A stretch of 64,000 nt of DNA from Flammeovirga kamogawensis (GCF_018736065.1 NZ_CP076129.1:186001-250000), one strand, 5' to 3'. Shown: positions 16,957 to 25,031, numbered from the stretch's first letter. A program made the numbers and translations. The notes: a model not told the origin generated them from the letters alone.

Positions 16957-17562
16957 ATGGAAGCAAAATATTCTCTTGAATGGCTAAAAATTAAAGAGGA
17001 ATCAAATACGTCAATAAAGTTTTTATTCTTTTGGGGTCATACAAAAAATCATAAAGAAGAAGTAGGAAACTTTTGTTTTAGTCAATGGTATGAAAGCTCT
17101 TTTACAATAAAAGGTATTACTTACTTGACTACCGAACATTGGATGATGGCAGAAAAAGCTAGATTATTTGGCGATGAAAAAGTGTATCAACAAATCATTA
17201 ATTGTCAAAAACCTGGAGAAGCAAAAGATTTAGGTAGAAAAGTGAAAAACTTTGATGAAGAGGTATGGAAAAAGTATCGTTATGAGATTGTAAAAATTGG
17301 CAATATTTATAAATTTACTGAACATAAAAAAATGGGAGAATATCTTTTAAATACCCAATCAAGAGTATTGGTTGAAGCTAGTCCAGTAGATACAATTTGG
17401 GGTATTGGTTTAACAAAAGATAGTGACTCTTCTAGAAATGTACACCTTTGGCGAGGCTTGAATTTATTAGGCTTTGCATTAATGGAGACAAGAGATTTTC
17501 TAAAAGATAATGGATTTGAAATACCTCCGTCTTTAGATTTAACATCTTCTCTTAATTATTAA
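16957..17562 (+). CDS. Cassette 25: NADAR-family protein (YbiA-like), intact copy
   Basis: This encodes 201 residues. NADAR (DUF1768) hallmarks are present: FWGHTKN, FCFSQWYESSFTIKGITYLTTEHWMMAEKARLFGD, PGEAKDLGRKVKNFDEEVW, and a C-terminal VLVEASPVDTIWGIG followed by RGLNLLGFALMETRD. Characterised NADAR proteins act on ADP-ribose-type glycosidic bonds, including removing ADP-ribose from nucleobases and processing riboflavin intermediates. A near-identical but frameshifted copy lies at 21187-21791. Its attC body differs from that of the duplicate. Confidence 0.85.
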   Translation: MEAKYSLEWLKIKEESNTSIKFLFFWGHTKNHKEEVGNFCFSQWYESSFTIKGITYLTTEHWMMAEKARLFGDEKVYQQIINCQKPGEAKDLGRKVKNFDEEVWKKYRYEIVKIGNIYKFTEHKKMGEYLLNTQSRVLVEASPVDTIWGIGLTKDSDSSRNVHLWRGLNLLGFALMETRDFLKDNGFEIPPSLDLTSSLNY

Positions 17563-17584
17563 ACTATTACTTAACTTTAACTGT

Positions 17585-17652
17585 GGTTAACATCAACTAA
17601 ATTAGCATATCGGTCGACGCGCCCTCTACGCAATTTAGTCAACCCGTTGTAT
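17585..17652 (+). repeat. attC26 (class A)
   Basis: R'' GGTTAAC 17585-17591 complements GTTAACC at 16906; R' GTTGTAT 17646-17652. Confidence 0.92.
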
Positions 17653-17704
17653 CGCATAAGTTCAACTCTTTTTAAGTAAGTTAACTAATAAAAAGTTTAC
17701 ATAA

Positions 17705-18148
17705 TTGAATCCAATAATCATTGCAATATTATTTTTAGGAATATCAATACATTGTCATGGTCAAAAAAATGACTCTGAATGTAATGTAGAATATGACACT
17801 ATTTTCAAAATGAATACTATTGTTGGTGGTTATAATAACACCCCAATAAATGGAAAAGCTTATCTAGCCAAAGAGATTATTAAAATAGTAAAGATTAATA
17901 AAGAATTAGTTAGAGAAAAAAAATATTATGATGATATTAAAATCTATTTCATTCTTCTTATTAATCATAAAGGTATAGTTGAGAGAACAATAATTCTAGA
18001 AAAGGCAAGTAAAGGAATTAATCTAATAAAAAATAAGAATGAGCTCTTAACATTTATGAAGAATGAACAATGGAAAGTTAATTCATGTAGAGAAAATAAT
18101 TATCACACAACAATATTATTTCCAATTAATTTACGCTTAAGTTATTAA
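17705..18148 (+). CDS. Cassette 26: secreted TonB-C-like protein
   Basis: This encodes 147 residues from TTG 17705. No ATG precedes the signal-peptide-like start (PIIIAILFLGISIHCHG), so the TTG start is inferred. Strand-helix-strand segments DIKIYFILLINHKGIVERTIIL, then FMKNEQWKVNSCRENNYHTTILFPINLRL, follow the layout of the TonB C-terminal domain, without TonB's transmembrane anchor or proline-rich linker. It resembles the frameshifted gene at 12755 and the C-terminal part of the gene at 21890. Function unknown. Confidence 0.6.
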   Translation: MNPIIIAILFLGISIHCHGQKNDSECNVEYDTIFKMNTIVGGYNNTPINGKAYLAKEIIKIVKINKELVREKKYYDDIKIYFILLINHKGIVERTIILEKASKGINLIKNKNELLTFMKNEQWKVNSCRENNYHTTILFPINLRLSY

Positions 18149-18183
18149 TCTTTTTAGGAAATTATTACACATTATATTACGCA

Positions 18184-18254
18184 ATACAACAACAGCTAAA
18201 ACAGCAAGTCTCGGCCGACGCGTCCTCGCTCGCAGTTTAGCAATTTCGTTACCA
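18184..18254 (+). repeat. attC27 (class B)
   Basis: R'' ATACAAC 18184-18190 complements GTTGTAT at 17646; R' GTTACCA 18248-18254. Confidence 0.9.
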
Positions 18255-18302
18255 CACATTGGGCATAGAGTTATTAATAAGTTGATAAAGATGGGATTGA
18301 TC

Positions 18303-18893
18303 ATGAAAATAAATAAGTTAGTAACACTTTTTTTACTTTTTTTATTCTTCGGCTGTAAGTCACAACAAAATTATAAATTAAGTCAGGTTTATTTCGACCC
18401 ATTTGATGGAACGATCAAAAATGGTATTCCTAAGGAAGATAGTTTAATCAATGTTAAAGACTTAAAAGTTAATGTAATTGGGATTGGTAAAGTAGCGGTT
18501 AAAGATAATAATATTACTGATTTACGGTTTGGACATTGGAAAGAATTTGATTTTGAAGGTCGTTTAATCTCAGAAGGTCATTATAAGATAGATATGCACT
18601 ATGATTGTGGTATAGAGCCGAGCCTTACTTATTATTATTATCGCGTTGGAGAATGGAAATATTACAAAAAAAATGGAGAACTAGACTATGAATTAGAGTT
18701 TAAGCCATTAAATCATGTTGTTGATACAAATTGTGGAGATATAGAAATGAAATTCGGTGTAATAGATAAAATTCCAATCAAGTACTTAAATAAAGTAACG
18801 GTTGATAAAGTCTATGAACTACAAAAAATTTCATACTCTGAAATGACTTTTACTCCGCTAAATCGAAGAATTCATATAGAGTACATTTATTAG
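18303..18893 (+). CDS. Cassette 27: MORN-like lipoprotein, second copy
   Basis: This encodes 196 residues and is a near-identical duplicate of the gene at 108-698, with the same leader, signal and attC. Coding differences that I see are few: a Gly to Val change in DLKVNV, and HLV to RLI in the EFDFEG region. Reading frames are intact in both copies, so both may be expressed. The two cassettes are about 18.2 kb apart. Confidence 0.8.
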   Translation: MKINKLVTLFLLFLFFGCKSQQNYKLSQVYFDPFDGTIKNGIPKEDSLINVKDLKVNVIGIGKVAVKDNNITDLRFGHWKEFDFEGRLISEGHYKIDMHYDCGIEPSLTYYYYRVGEWKYYKKNGELDYELEFKPLNHVVDTNCGDIEMKFGVIDKIPIKYLNKVTVDKVYELQKISYSEMTFTPLNRRIHIEYIY

Positions 18894-18922
18894 TAATCCA
18901 CAAAAATTCACATATAAACGTG

Positions 18923-18993
18923 TGGTAACATCAGCTAAAACAGCAAGTCTCGGTCGACGCGCCCTCGCTCGCAGTTTAGCAAATTCGTTATGC
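18923..18993 (+). repeat. attC28 (class B)
   Basis: R'' TGGTAAC 18923-18929, R' GTTATGC 18987-18993. The body is the same as attC2, consistent with duplication of a whole cassette. Confidence 0.9.
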
Positions 18994-19443
18994 TGTATAA
19001 TCTAGGCGAGTGCATCTGCATAGTGCACGTTGGTACTAAATTTTTATTATTCAAGCACGGGTGACTCACCCGCAGAGAACATTAGTTGTTTTGTACCTCT
19101 ATATTTGCAGTCGTGCTATTCGCACGGTTTAGTAAAATTATAAATTGAAACAGGAGTGAAGTCAAATTATTGTGAAGAATTAAATTAGGAGAAAGTAAAT
19201 TTTTCAACACAGAATTAGTCAAAAGGCTATTTACTTTTCAAATAATTAAAGTTTAAAAAATGGTTTTGTTTTTCAACGACCATCATAATTTTAGAGTTCT
19301 CTCAATTAATGATGTTCACGTTTGGTAAAACTTTTAAGTATCTGTACTTTCAGTATTCAATTTATAATTAAAAAATACACAGCATAACAATAACTAAATT
19401 AGCATATCGGTCGACGCGCCCTCTACGCAATTTAGTCAACCCG
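18988..19443 (+). mobile_element. Cassette 28: non-coding cassette NC-I, copy 8 (456 bp)
   Basis: TATATTTG is kept. Point changes fall in hairpin loops or stems: GTGACTCAC instead of GTGATTCAC, and CGTGCTATTCGCACG, which breaks one pair. Confidence 0.9.
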
Positions 19444-19449
19444 TTATGC
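19382..19449 (+). repeat. attC29 (class A)
   Basis: R'' GCATAAC 19382-19388, R' GTTATGC 19443-19449. Confidence 0.92.
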
Positions 19450-19899
19450 TGTATAATCTAGGCGAGTGCATCTGCATAATTCACGTAGGTACTAAATTTT
19501 TATTATTCAAGCACGGGTGATTCACCCGCAGAGAACATTAGTTATTTTGTACCTTTTTATTTGCAGTCGTGCGATTCGCACGGTTTAGTAAAATTATAAA
19601 TTGAAACAGGAGTGTAGTCAAATCATTGTGAAGAATTAAATTAGTAGAAAGTAAATTTTTCAACACAGAATTAGTCAAAAGGCTATTTACTTTTCAAATA
19701 ATTAAAGTTTAAAAAATGGTTTTGTTTTTCAACGTCCATCGTAATTTTAGAGTTCTCTCAATTAATGATGTTCACGTTAGGTAAAACTTTTAAGTATCTG
19801 TACTTTCAGTATTCAATTTAAAATTAAAAAATACACAGCATAACAATAACTAAATTAGCATATCGGTCGACGCGCCCTCTACGCAATTTAGTCAACCCG
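19444..19899 (+). mobile_element. Cassette 29: non-coding cassette NC-I, copy 9 (456 bp)
   Basis: Tandem to copy 8. The -7-like box is lost (TTTATTTG) and the first hairpin is damaged (ATTCAC). Last non-coding cassette in the array; none occurs between 19.9 and 27.6 kb. Confidence 0.9.
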
Positions 19900-19905
19900 T
19901 TATGG
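19838..19905 (+). repeat. attC30 (class A)
   Basis: R'' GCATAAC 19838-19844, R' GTTATGG 19899-19905. Confidence 0.92.
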
Positions 19906-19988
19906 AGTATTGGTATTGTTATACTCATTAAACTAATTAGTTTTAAATATAAAATTCCTATCTATATATTGTAGAATAAGTAATAATT

Positions 19989-20480
19989 ATGAGATTTTTA
20001 GGAACACTTGTTTTTTTTATTCAAGTTTTAAATATTCAATCTTCACCTAATTTTAGTTCTGAACTTAAAAATTTAGAAGAAGAATTACAAGCCTCTACTT
20101 TTCAAATGATATTTGATGATTTTGAAGGTGGTGACTGTTCGCAAAAACTTGTTAAATATAATTCTAATAAAAATGTAATATTTAAAGAAACTATAGATTG
20201 TAATGATTATGGAGAAACAATTACATATTATTTGCCGAATTCAAAAGGTGAATTAGAGATTATCTATATTTTAAAAACTAATTGGAATATTAATTCAACT
20301 TACAGTCTTGAAAATATAAAGTATAGTTTAAAAGAAATGTCAAAAAATTATATTTCGGTTACTTCGAAAAGTCCTTCTTTAAGCATTATAAATCAAGGAA
20401 AAGTTAATACAACTGTAATTGAACTTATTGAAGTTGATAAAATAATAAATAAATATAATTCACTTAATAACACTCCATAA
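19989..20480 (+). CDS. Cassette 30: exported protein, unknown
   Basis: This encodes 163 residues with a hydrophobic N terminus (FLGTLVFFIQVLNIQSS) that fits a signal peptide. The body is asparagine- and lysine-rich with two cysteines (GGDCSQ and TIDCND). No family recognised. The TAA stop lies inside the attC R'' box. The 89-bp leader before the gene is the longest among gene cassettes and could hold its own promoter. Confidence 0.65.
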   Translation: MRFLGTLVFFIQVLNIQSSPNFSSELKNLEEELQASTFQMIFDDFEGGDCSQKLVKYNSNKNVIFKETIDCNDYGETITYYLPNSKGELEIIYILKTNWNINSTYSLENIKYSLKEMSKNYISVTSKSPSLSIINQGKVNTTVIELIEVDKIINKYNSLNNTP

Positions 20481-20542
20481 CATCAACTAAATCTGCATAT
20501 CGGCCGACACGTCCGCTTCGCAGTTTAGTCAACGCGTTATAG
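20475..20542 (+). repeat. attC31 (class C)
   Basis: R'' CCATAAC 20475-20481 complements GTTATGG at 19899 and contains the upstream stop codon; R' GTTATAG 20536-20542. Confidence 0.9.
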
Positions 20543-20560
20543 CCAATTAACCACAACACA

Positions 20561-21070
20561 ATGATATTTGAAACAGATCGACTAATCATTAGACAATTGT
20601 GCAAAAGCGATCAAAGTGCTTATTTTGACATGATGGGTAACCCAAACGTCATGAATCCCATTCCCCGAGATGTCATGACCAGAGAGGAAAGTAATGAGCA
20701 CTTAAATATGCTACTTGATAATGAACAGAAAACATCAGATAAAATGGTTTGGGCAATCCAGTTAAAAGCAGAAAATGAGTTCATCGGACTTTGTGCATTT
20801 CTGAAGAATAATGAAAATAATGATGAAATAGGCTATAGACTAAGAGAAAAGTACTGGGGAGTTGGATACGGTACAGAAATCACAAAAGGACTAATTGATT
20901 TTGGTTTTAAACACTTGAACACAGACTTAATCACTGCCGATGTTTATGTGGCCAATTTACGATCCGTTAAAATACTTGAGAAGTTTTTTAAAGGAGATAT
21001 TGAATTCTTTAACACAGAAGATAAGTGCACCGATCGCAGATATAAATTAACCCGAAAGGAATGGCTATAA
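20561..21070 (+). CDS. Cassette 31: GNAT N-acetyltransferase (RimJ/RimL type)
   Basis: This encodes 169 residues. It opens FETDRLIIRQLCKSDQSAYFDMM, the usual start of the Acetyltransf_3 group. The acetyl-CoA loop is KYWGVGYGTEITKGLIDFGF near residue 100, followed by ITADVYVANLRSVKILEKFF. RimJ/RimL-like members acetylate protein N termini, antibiotics or small amines; the substrate here is unknown. The gene ends within the R'' box of its attC, which has a body unlike the others. Confidence 0.88.
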   Translation: MIFETDRLIIRQLCKSDQSAYFDMMGNPNVMNPIPRDVMTREESNEHLNMLLDNEQKTSDKMVWAIQLKAENEFIGLCAFLKNNENNDEIGYRLREKYWGVGYGTEITKGLIDFGFKHLNTDLITADVYVANLRSVKILEKFFKGDIEFFNTEDKCTDRRYKLTRKEWL

Positions 21071-21142
21071 CAGCAAATAAACAAAAGCGCCAAAATGATT
21101 ATATTTGAGAAGGCGCCTTTGCCTATTTGCAAAACGTTAACC
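21065..21142 (+). repeat. attC32 (unique body, 78 bp)
   Basis: R'' CTATAAC 21065-21071 complements GTTATAG at 20536; R' GTTAACC 21136-21142. Arms GCAAATA and TATTTGC, and inner arms AAAAGCGCC and GGCGCCTTT. Confidence 0.88.
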
Positions 21143-21186
21143 ACAATTATTATCCAGTAAGTAGCATATAGAAACAATACAATATA

Positions 21187-21791
21187 ATGGAAGTAAAATA
21201 TTCTCTTGAATGGCTGAAAATTAAAGAGAAATCAAATACGTCAATAAAGTTTTTATTCTTTTGGGGTCATACAAAAAATCATAAAGAAGAAGTAGGAAAC
21301 TTTTGTTTTAGTCAATGGTATGAAAGCTCTTTTACAATAAAAGGTATTACTTACTTGACTACCGAACATTGGATGATGGCAGAAAAAGCTAGATTATTTG
21401 GCGATGAAAAAGTGTATCAACAAATCATTAATTGTCAAAAACCTGGAGAAGCAAAAGATTTAGGTAGAAAAGTGAAAAACTTTGATGAAGAGGTATGGAA
21501 AAAGTATCGTTATGGATTGTAAAAATTGGCAATATTTATAAATTTACTGAACATAAAAAAATGGGAGAATATCTTTTAAATACCCAATCAAGAGTATTGG
21601 TTGAAGCTAGTCCTGTAGATATAATTTGGGGTATTGGTTTAACAAAAGATAGTGATTCTTCCAGAAATGTCCACCTTTGGCGAGGCTTAAATTTATTAGG
21701 CTTTGCTTTAATGGAAACAAGAGATTTTCTGAAAGATAATGGATTTGAAATACCTTCATCTTTAGATTTAACATCTTCTCTTAATTATTAA
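21187..21791 (+). pseudogene. Cassette 32: NADAR-family protein, frameshifted duplicate
   Basis: It is almost identical to 16957-17562. One base is missing near 21514 (TATGGATTG here, TATGAGATTG in the intact copy), so the frame from 21187 stops at 21522 after 111 residues. The rest continues in another frame to 21791. The split leaves the N-terminal substrate region apart from the C-terminal WGIG motif, so a working enzyme is unlikely. The leader and R'' are the same as in cassette 25, but the attC body is class C rather than class A. Confidence 0.85.
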
Positions 21792-21813
21792 AGTATTATT
21801 TCACTTTAACTGT

Positions 21814-21881
21814 GGTTAACATCAACTAAATCTGCATATCGGCCGACACGTCCGCTTCGCAGTTTAGTCAACGCGTTGGCG
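21814..21881 (+). repeat. attC33 (class C)
   Basis: R'' GGTTAAC 21814-21820, R' GTTGGCG 21875-21881. Confidence 0.9.
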
Positions 21882-21889
21882 GTAATGCG

Positions 21890-22771
21890 ATGAGAAAGAG
21901 AATTACATTTATAATAATATGTCTATTGACATTTTGGGCAACAGAAACAATTGCGAGTCCACAAATGCCTGATTATGTCATTTATGATAATGACACTATA
22001 GCCACATACAATTTAATTCTCGAACAATATTTACAACGACTAGACTCGACTGAAACTGAACAACTATTTGGACTGACCTTTCGAGATGGTGCTTCTTTTA
22101 ATTGCTGGAGAGGATATCAGGCAATTTATAAAATAGAAAATGATAGTTTGTTCTTAGCTGATATTATCAATTGTGGAGAACTAAGAAATGGACAAATTGA
22201 CAAGAACCAATCAGTAATGAAAATCAAATCCATTTTTGGTAAGAAAGTTAAGAATAGTAAAGTATTTATCAATTGGTTTAACGGATTCATTAACTTTCCA
22301 TTAACTAACAAAGTTTTGAGATGGGACGGGGTTTTCTTTACAATATTTGAAAAAGAAAAAGTTATTACTTTTTCAAATGGATTTGTGGAAAATGTGGAAG
22401 ATTTTGACAACTATATCGATGACCCTAAAAGAATAGATAGACGTGATAAAAGTGAAATATCGAACTTCCTATTTAAGAAACTGAAAAGGGCAAAATGGAA
22501 AAATCCAGATGAATTTGACTGTTCTGAAAGTTATTTCGTAACTATTAATAAAAAAGGAATTGTATCAAAGGTTAGAATGGTTCTATCTGACGAAGAAATT
22601 GATGAATATTACGAGCCAGATGAATACAATTTTTGTATAGATAAGATAATGACAGCCTTAAAAGATTTGAAATTTGACGTTATTATGAATAAAGGAAAAC
22701 CAATATCTGAAGACATTTATATCGAGATATTCATTGAGGATAATGGAAAAATTGAAAATTGGACAGACTAA
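21890..22771 (+). CDS. Cassette 33: secreted protein with TonB-C-like end
   Basis: This encodes 293 residues. Its ATG lies only 9 bp after the R' box, so it has no promoter of its own. A signal peptide (IIICLLTFWATETIASP) is followed by an unknown beta-rich domain to about residue 185. The C-terminal part (FKKLKRAKWKNPDEFDC, YFVTINKKGIVSKVRMVL, CIDKIMTALKDLKFD, GKPISEDIYIEIFIE) has the strand-helix-strand layout of TonB C-terminal-like domains. No TonB membrane anchor is present, so a periplasmic or surface role unrelated to energy transduction is likely. Confidence 0.65.
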   Translation: MRKRITFIIICLLTFWATETIASPQMPDYVIYDNDTIATYNLILEQYLQRLDSTETEQLFGLTFRDGASFNCWRGYQAIYKIENDSLFLADIINCGELRNGQIDKNQSVMKIKSIFGKKVKNSKVFINWFNGFINFPLTNKVLRWDGVFFTIFEKEKVITFSNGFVENVEDFDNYIDDPKRIDRRDKSEISNFLFKKLKRAKWKNPDEFDCSESYFVTINKKGIVSKVRMVLSDEEIDEYYEPDEYNFCIDKIMTALKDLKFDVIMNKGKPISEDIYIEIFIEDNGKIENWTD

Positions 22772-22784
22772 AAAAAGCACATAC

Positions 22785-22855
22785 CGCCAACAACAGCTAA
22801 AACTCCAAGTCTCGGCCGACGCGGCCTCGCTCGTAGTTTAGCAATTTCGTTGTGT
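22785..22855 (+). repeat. attC34 (class B)
   Basis: R'' CGCCAAC 22785-22791 complements GTTGGCG at 21875; R' GTTGTGT 22849-22855. Confidence 0.9.
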
Positions 22856-22878
22856 GTTATTAGACTTACTACTAATCA

Positions 22879-23622
22879 ATGATATATCCAGGAGGAACAT
22901 ATAGATCATCTGAGAATTTGGAAGTGTATGCTATTATTCACTTTGAAACTGCATATACTGAATATGTAAAGTTTACTTTACCGAATGGTGAACTTTTTAC
23001 GATAAGTTTTTTTTCCGACCCATTAGACAATATGATTCAAGTTTGGTTAAACGAAAGTAAAAAATATGAATCGGAAATTGTTGGAAATAAGATTAACTCT
23101 GAAAAATATTCATCATATAGCTTAATTCTAAATAGAGTTGATATTATAAATAATTGTGAATCTCTAATTGATTTTAATGATGCGATTTATTTCTATTCAA
23201 GTCATGGTGAATTTGGTGAATTTTCAAACTTTTCAAATTTTGGTTTTGAGTACGAAAATAAATACTATAAAACAGTTGAGCATTTTTATCAATCGATGAA
23301 ATTCGAAGATTTATCCTATGCTGAAAAAATTAGACTTTCAAATTCACCAAAAATAGCCTCAGACTTGGGGCAAAATAGAAGCTATAGTTTAAAGAAGTCT
23401 TGGGAGTTTGATAAAATAAACTACATGTATGCTGGTGTAAAATCAAAATTTGACTTTAATGAAGAACTTCAAAAGAAGTTAATTGAAACTGATGATAAAT
23501 TATTAATCGAAAACTCACCATATGATAACTATTGGGGTATAGGAAAAGACGGATTGGGACAAAATCAACTTGGAACAATCTTAATGAGAGTAAGAGAAAA
23601 ATATAAACAACACACAACATAA
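22879..23622 (+). CDS. Cassette 34: NADAR-family protein with N-terminal extension
   Basis: This encodes 247 residues. The C-terminal 145 are a canonical NADAR/YbiA domain: FYSSHGEFGEFSNFSNFGF, YYKTVEHFYQSMKFED, IASDLGQNRS, YMYAGVKSKF, LIENSPYDNYWGIGKDGLG and GTILMRVREK. The first 100 residues are a separate beta-rich domain (FETAYTEYVKFTLPNGELFTISFFS) not recognised. It is only distantly similar to the other NADAR cassettes. The stop codon lies within its attC, which an IS element interrupts 30 bp further on. Confidence 0.85.
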   Translation: MIYPGGTYRSSENLEVYAIIHFETAYTEYVKFTLPNGELFTISFFSDPLDNMIQVWLNESKKYESEIVGNKINSEKYSSYSLILNRVDIINNCESLIDFNDAIYFYSSHGEFGEFSNFSNFGFEYENKYYKTVEHFYQSMKFEDLSYAEKIRLSNSPKIASDLGQNRSYSLKKSWEFDKINYMYAGVKSKFDFNEELQKKLIETDDKLLIENSPYDNYWGIGKDGLGQNQLGTILMRVREKYKQHTT

Positions 23623-23652
23623 GCTATACATCAAGTCTCGGCCGACGCGTCC
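23612..23652 (+). repeat. attC35 left part (interrupted by IS)
   Basis: R'' ACACAAC 23612-23618 complements GTTGTGT at 22849. The class B-variant arm (AGCTATAC) runs to the CGACGCGTCC apex, where the IS starts. The rest is at 25032-25073, with a mutated R' GTAGTAA at 25067-25073. Confidence 0.85.
23640..23652. repeat. Likely target-site duplication, left copy
   Basis: GGCCGACGCGTCC abuts the left end of the IS; 25032-25044 (AGCCGACACGTCC) abuts the right end. They match at 11 of 13 positions, and 11-13 bp is usual for IS4-type elements. The mismatches may be later mutations. Confidence 0.6.
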
Positions 23653-25031
23653 AATGCTCTAAACTTAAGATGTTAAATAGCCAATTTCCTATTAAAATGA
23701 CACTTTCTTCGACTTCTTTTATTTTTAATTCTTTCAAAAGATCTCTCCATTTTTATTGGAACTTTTGATCGTCTGATAAGTGTCAGTGTATCGTCAATTA
23801 TCTTTTTAGGAACACGTTTATACATTCTCATTTTAATGTAAAAACTTTTAAAAATACCCGTTGCTATATTTTTATTTATCTTGTATTCGTACTTGTTTTT
23901 TTGATCGTTTTTCAATGCCGTTTCAATAATTAAAACCTGATTCAAATTGGCTAAAAATATAGAAGCATAAAATTCTAATAGTACACCATTTGCTGATTTT
24001 GAAGAGAAGTTTTCTAGTTGTAAACTAGATTTGATATATCCATAATAAGTTTCAACACCCCATCTTTTATAATATAATTCTTTGAGTTCTATTATGGAGA
24101 ATTCCGTGTTTGTCAAAAGATATTCTATTTCTCCACTTTTCAATTTTACTTTGACGATTCTACATGAAATATTGTCTCTGTCTTTCCTCTTAAAAATAAT
24201 TGTATTATCAATCACATTTGAATTTACAAACTCGATAACTTCTTTATTTAAGGATGCTTTTGTTCGAATTAAAAACAACATTTTATTTTTTAATATAGAC
24301 TCAATAATATTGATGTTTGCGTATCCTCTATCTAATATTATAACAGGTTCAACAATATGATTATCAATAAGATGTGATGAGTTTTCGATATGTTCATAAA
24401 AAAGAGATACTTCACTATGTTTATTATGTGTTATTAATGCATCTAAAGCTAAATCATTATTCAAGTCATATAAAACAGAAGCTCTTGCAAGTGGCATTCC
24501 AGCCCCATTTTGATTTTTAGTTCTAATGAATATTTCCCCTAATTCATTACTATCTGGTAGTTGAATCATACTTCCATCAACAGCAAGTAATTGGTATTTA
24601 TTTTTATAAAACGTGTTTCTTTTTTTTTCATAATAAAAGTCTAAAATTTCTTGATTTAGGAATTGAAATACAGCAGGATTAATTTTTAATTTAGCCTTAC
24701 TAAATGCCTGAGGAGAACATATTTTTAAGGTACCGTTACTCGAGAAAAATTGAACTAGTTCAACCATAGTTGTTTTTGTAACTCTACCTATTAAAATGAA
24801 AATTATATCGACAAAACTAATCACTCTATTCCGTGTAAAATCTTTTGCTTCTACCTTAAAATTATTGAGTACTTGATCTGATTTAATTAAAGTGTTCAGA
24901 TAGTTTATAAATTGGGATATTGTTCTATTTTTCATTTCAGTCTTAAAAATTATATTAGTATAATTGTAAAGAGAGGAGAAACATTGAAATCGTTGAAAAA
25001 TGAAATGTTAAATCCTTAAGTTTAGAGCATT
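23653..25031 (-). mobile_element. IS4-type insertion sequence, 1379 bp, inside attC35
   Basis: The ends are perfect 17-bp inverted repeats (AATGCTCTAAACTTAAG at 23653-23669 and its complement at 25015-25031). One transposase gene fills the element on the minus strand. A second, decayed copy begins at 27594 with the same terminal repeat. Both sit 41 nt from the start of an attC R'' box. Confidence 0.9.
23673..24935 (-). CDS. IS4-family DDE transposase
   Basis: This encodes 420 residues. DDE residues are visible: Asp120 in LLAVDGSMIQLPDS, Asp202 in VIILDRGYANINI, and Glu295 within the IS4 signature Y288-x2-R291-x3-E295-x6-K302 (YYKRWGVETYYGYIK). It is full length with no frameshift, so the element may be active. 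The N-terminal helix region (TISQFINYLNTL, KDFTRNRVISFVDII) is shared with the remnant at 27.6 kb. Confidence 0.92.
   Translation of the reverse strand: MKNRTISQFINYLNTLIKSDQVLNNFKVEAKDFTRNRVISFVDIIFILIGRVTKTTMVELVQFFSSNGTLKICSPQAFSKAKLKINPAVFQFLNQEILDFYYEKKRNTFYKNKYQLLAVDGSMIQLPDSNELGEIFIRTKNQNGAGMPLARASVLYDLNNDLALDALITHNKHSEVSLFYEHIENSSHLIDNHIVEPVIILDRGYANINIIESILKNKMLFLIRTKASLNKEVIEFVNSNVIDNTIIFKRKDRDNISCRIVKVKLKSGEIEYLLTNTEFSIIELKELYYKRWGVETYYGYIKSSLQLENFSSKSANGVLLEFYASIFLANLNQVLIIETALKNDQKNKYEYKINKNIATGIFKSFYIKMRMYKRVPKKIIDDTLTLIRRSKVPIKMERSFERIKNKRSRRKCHFNRKLAI

Noticed and set aside
24082-24360. Plus-strand ORF inside the IS
   Set aside because: Antisense shadow of the transposase gene, no independent features.
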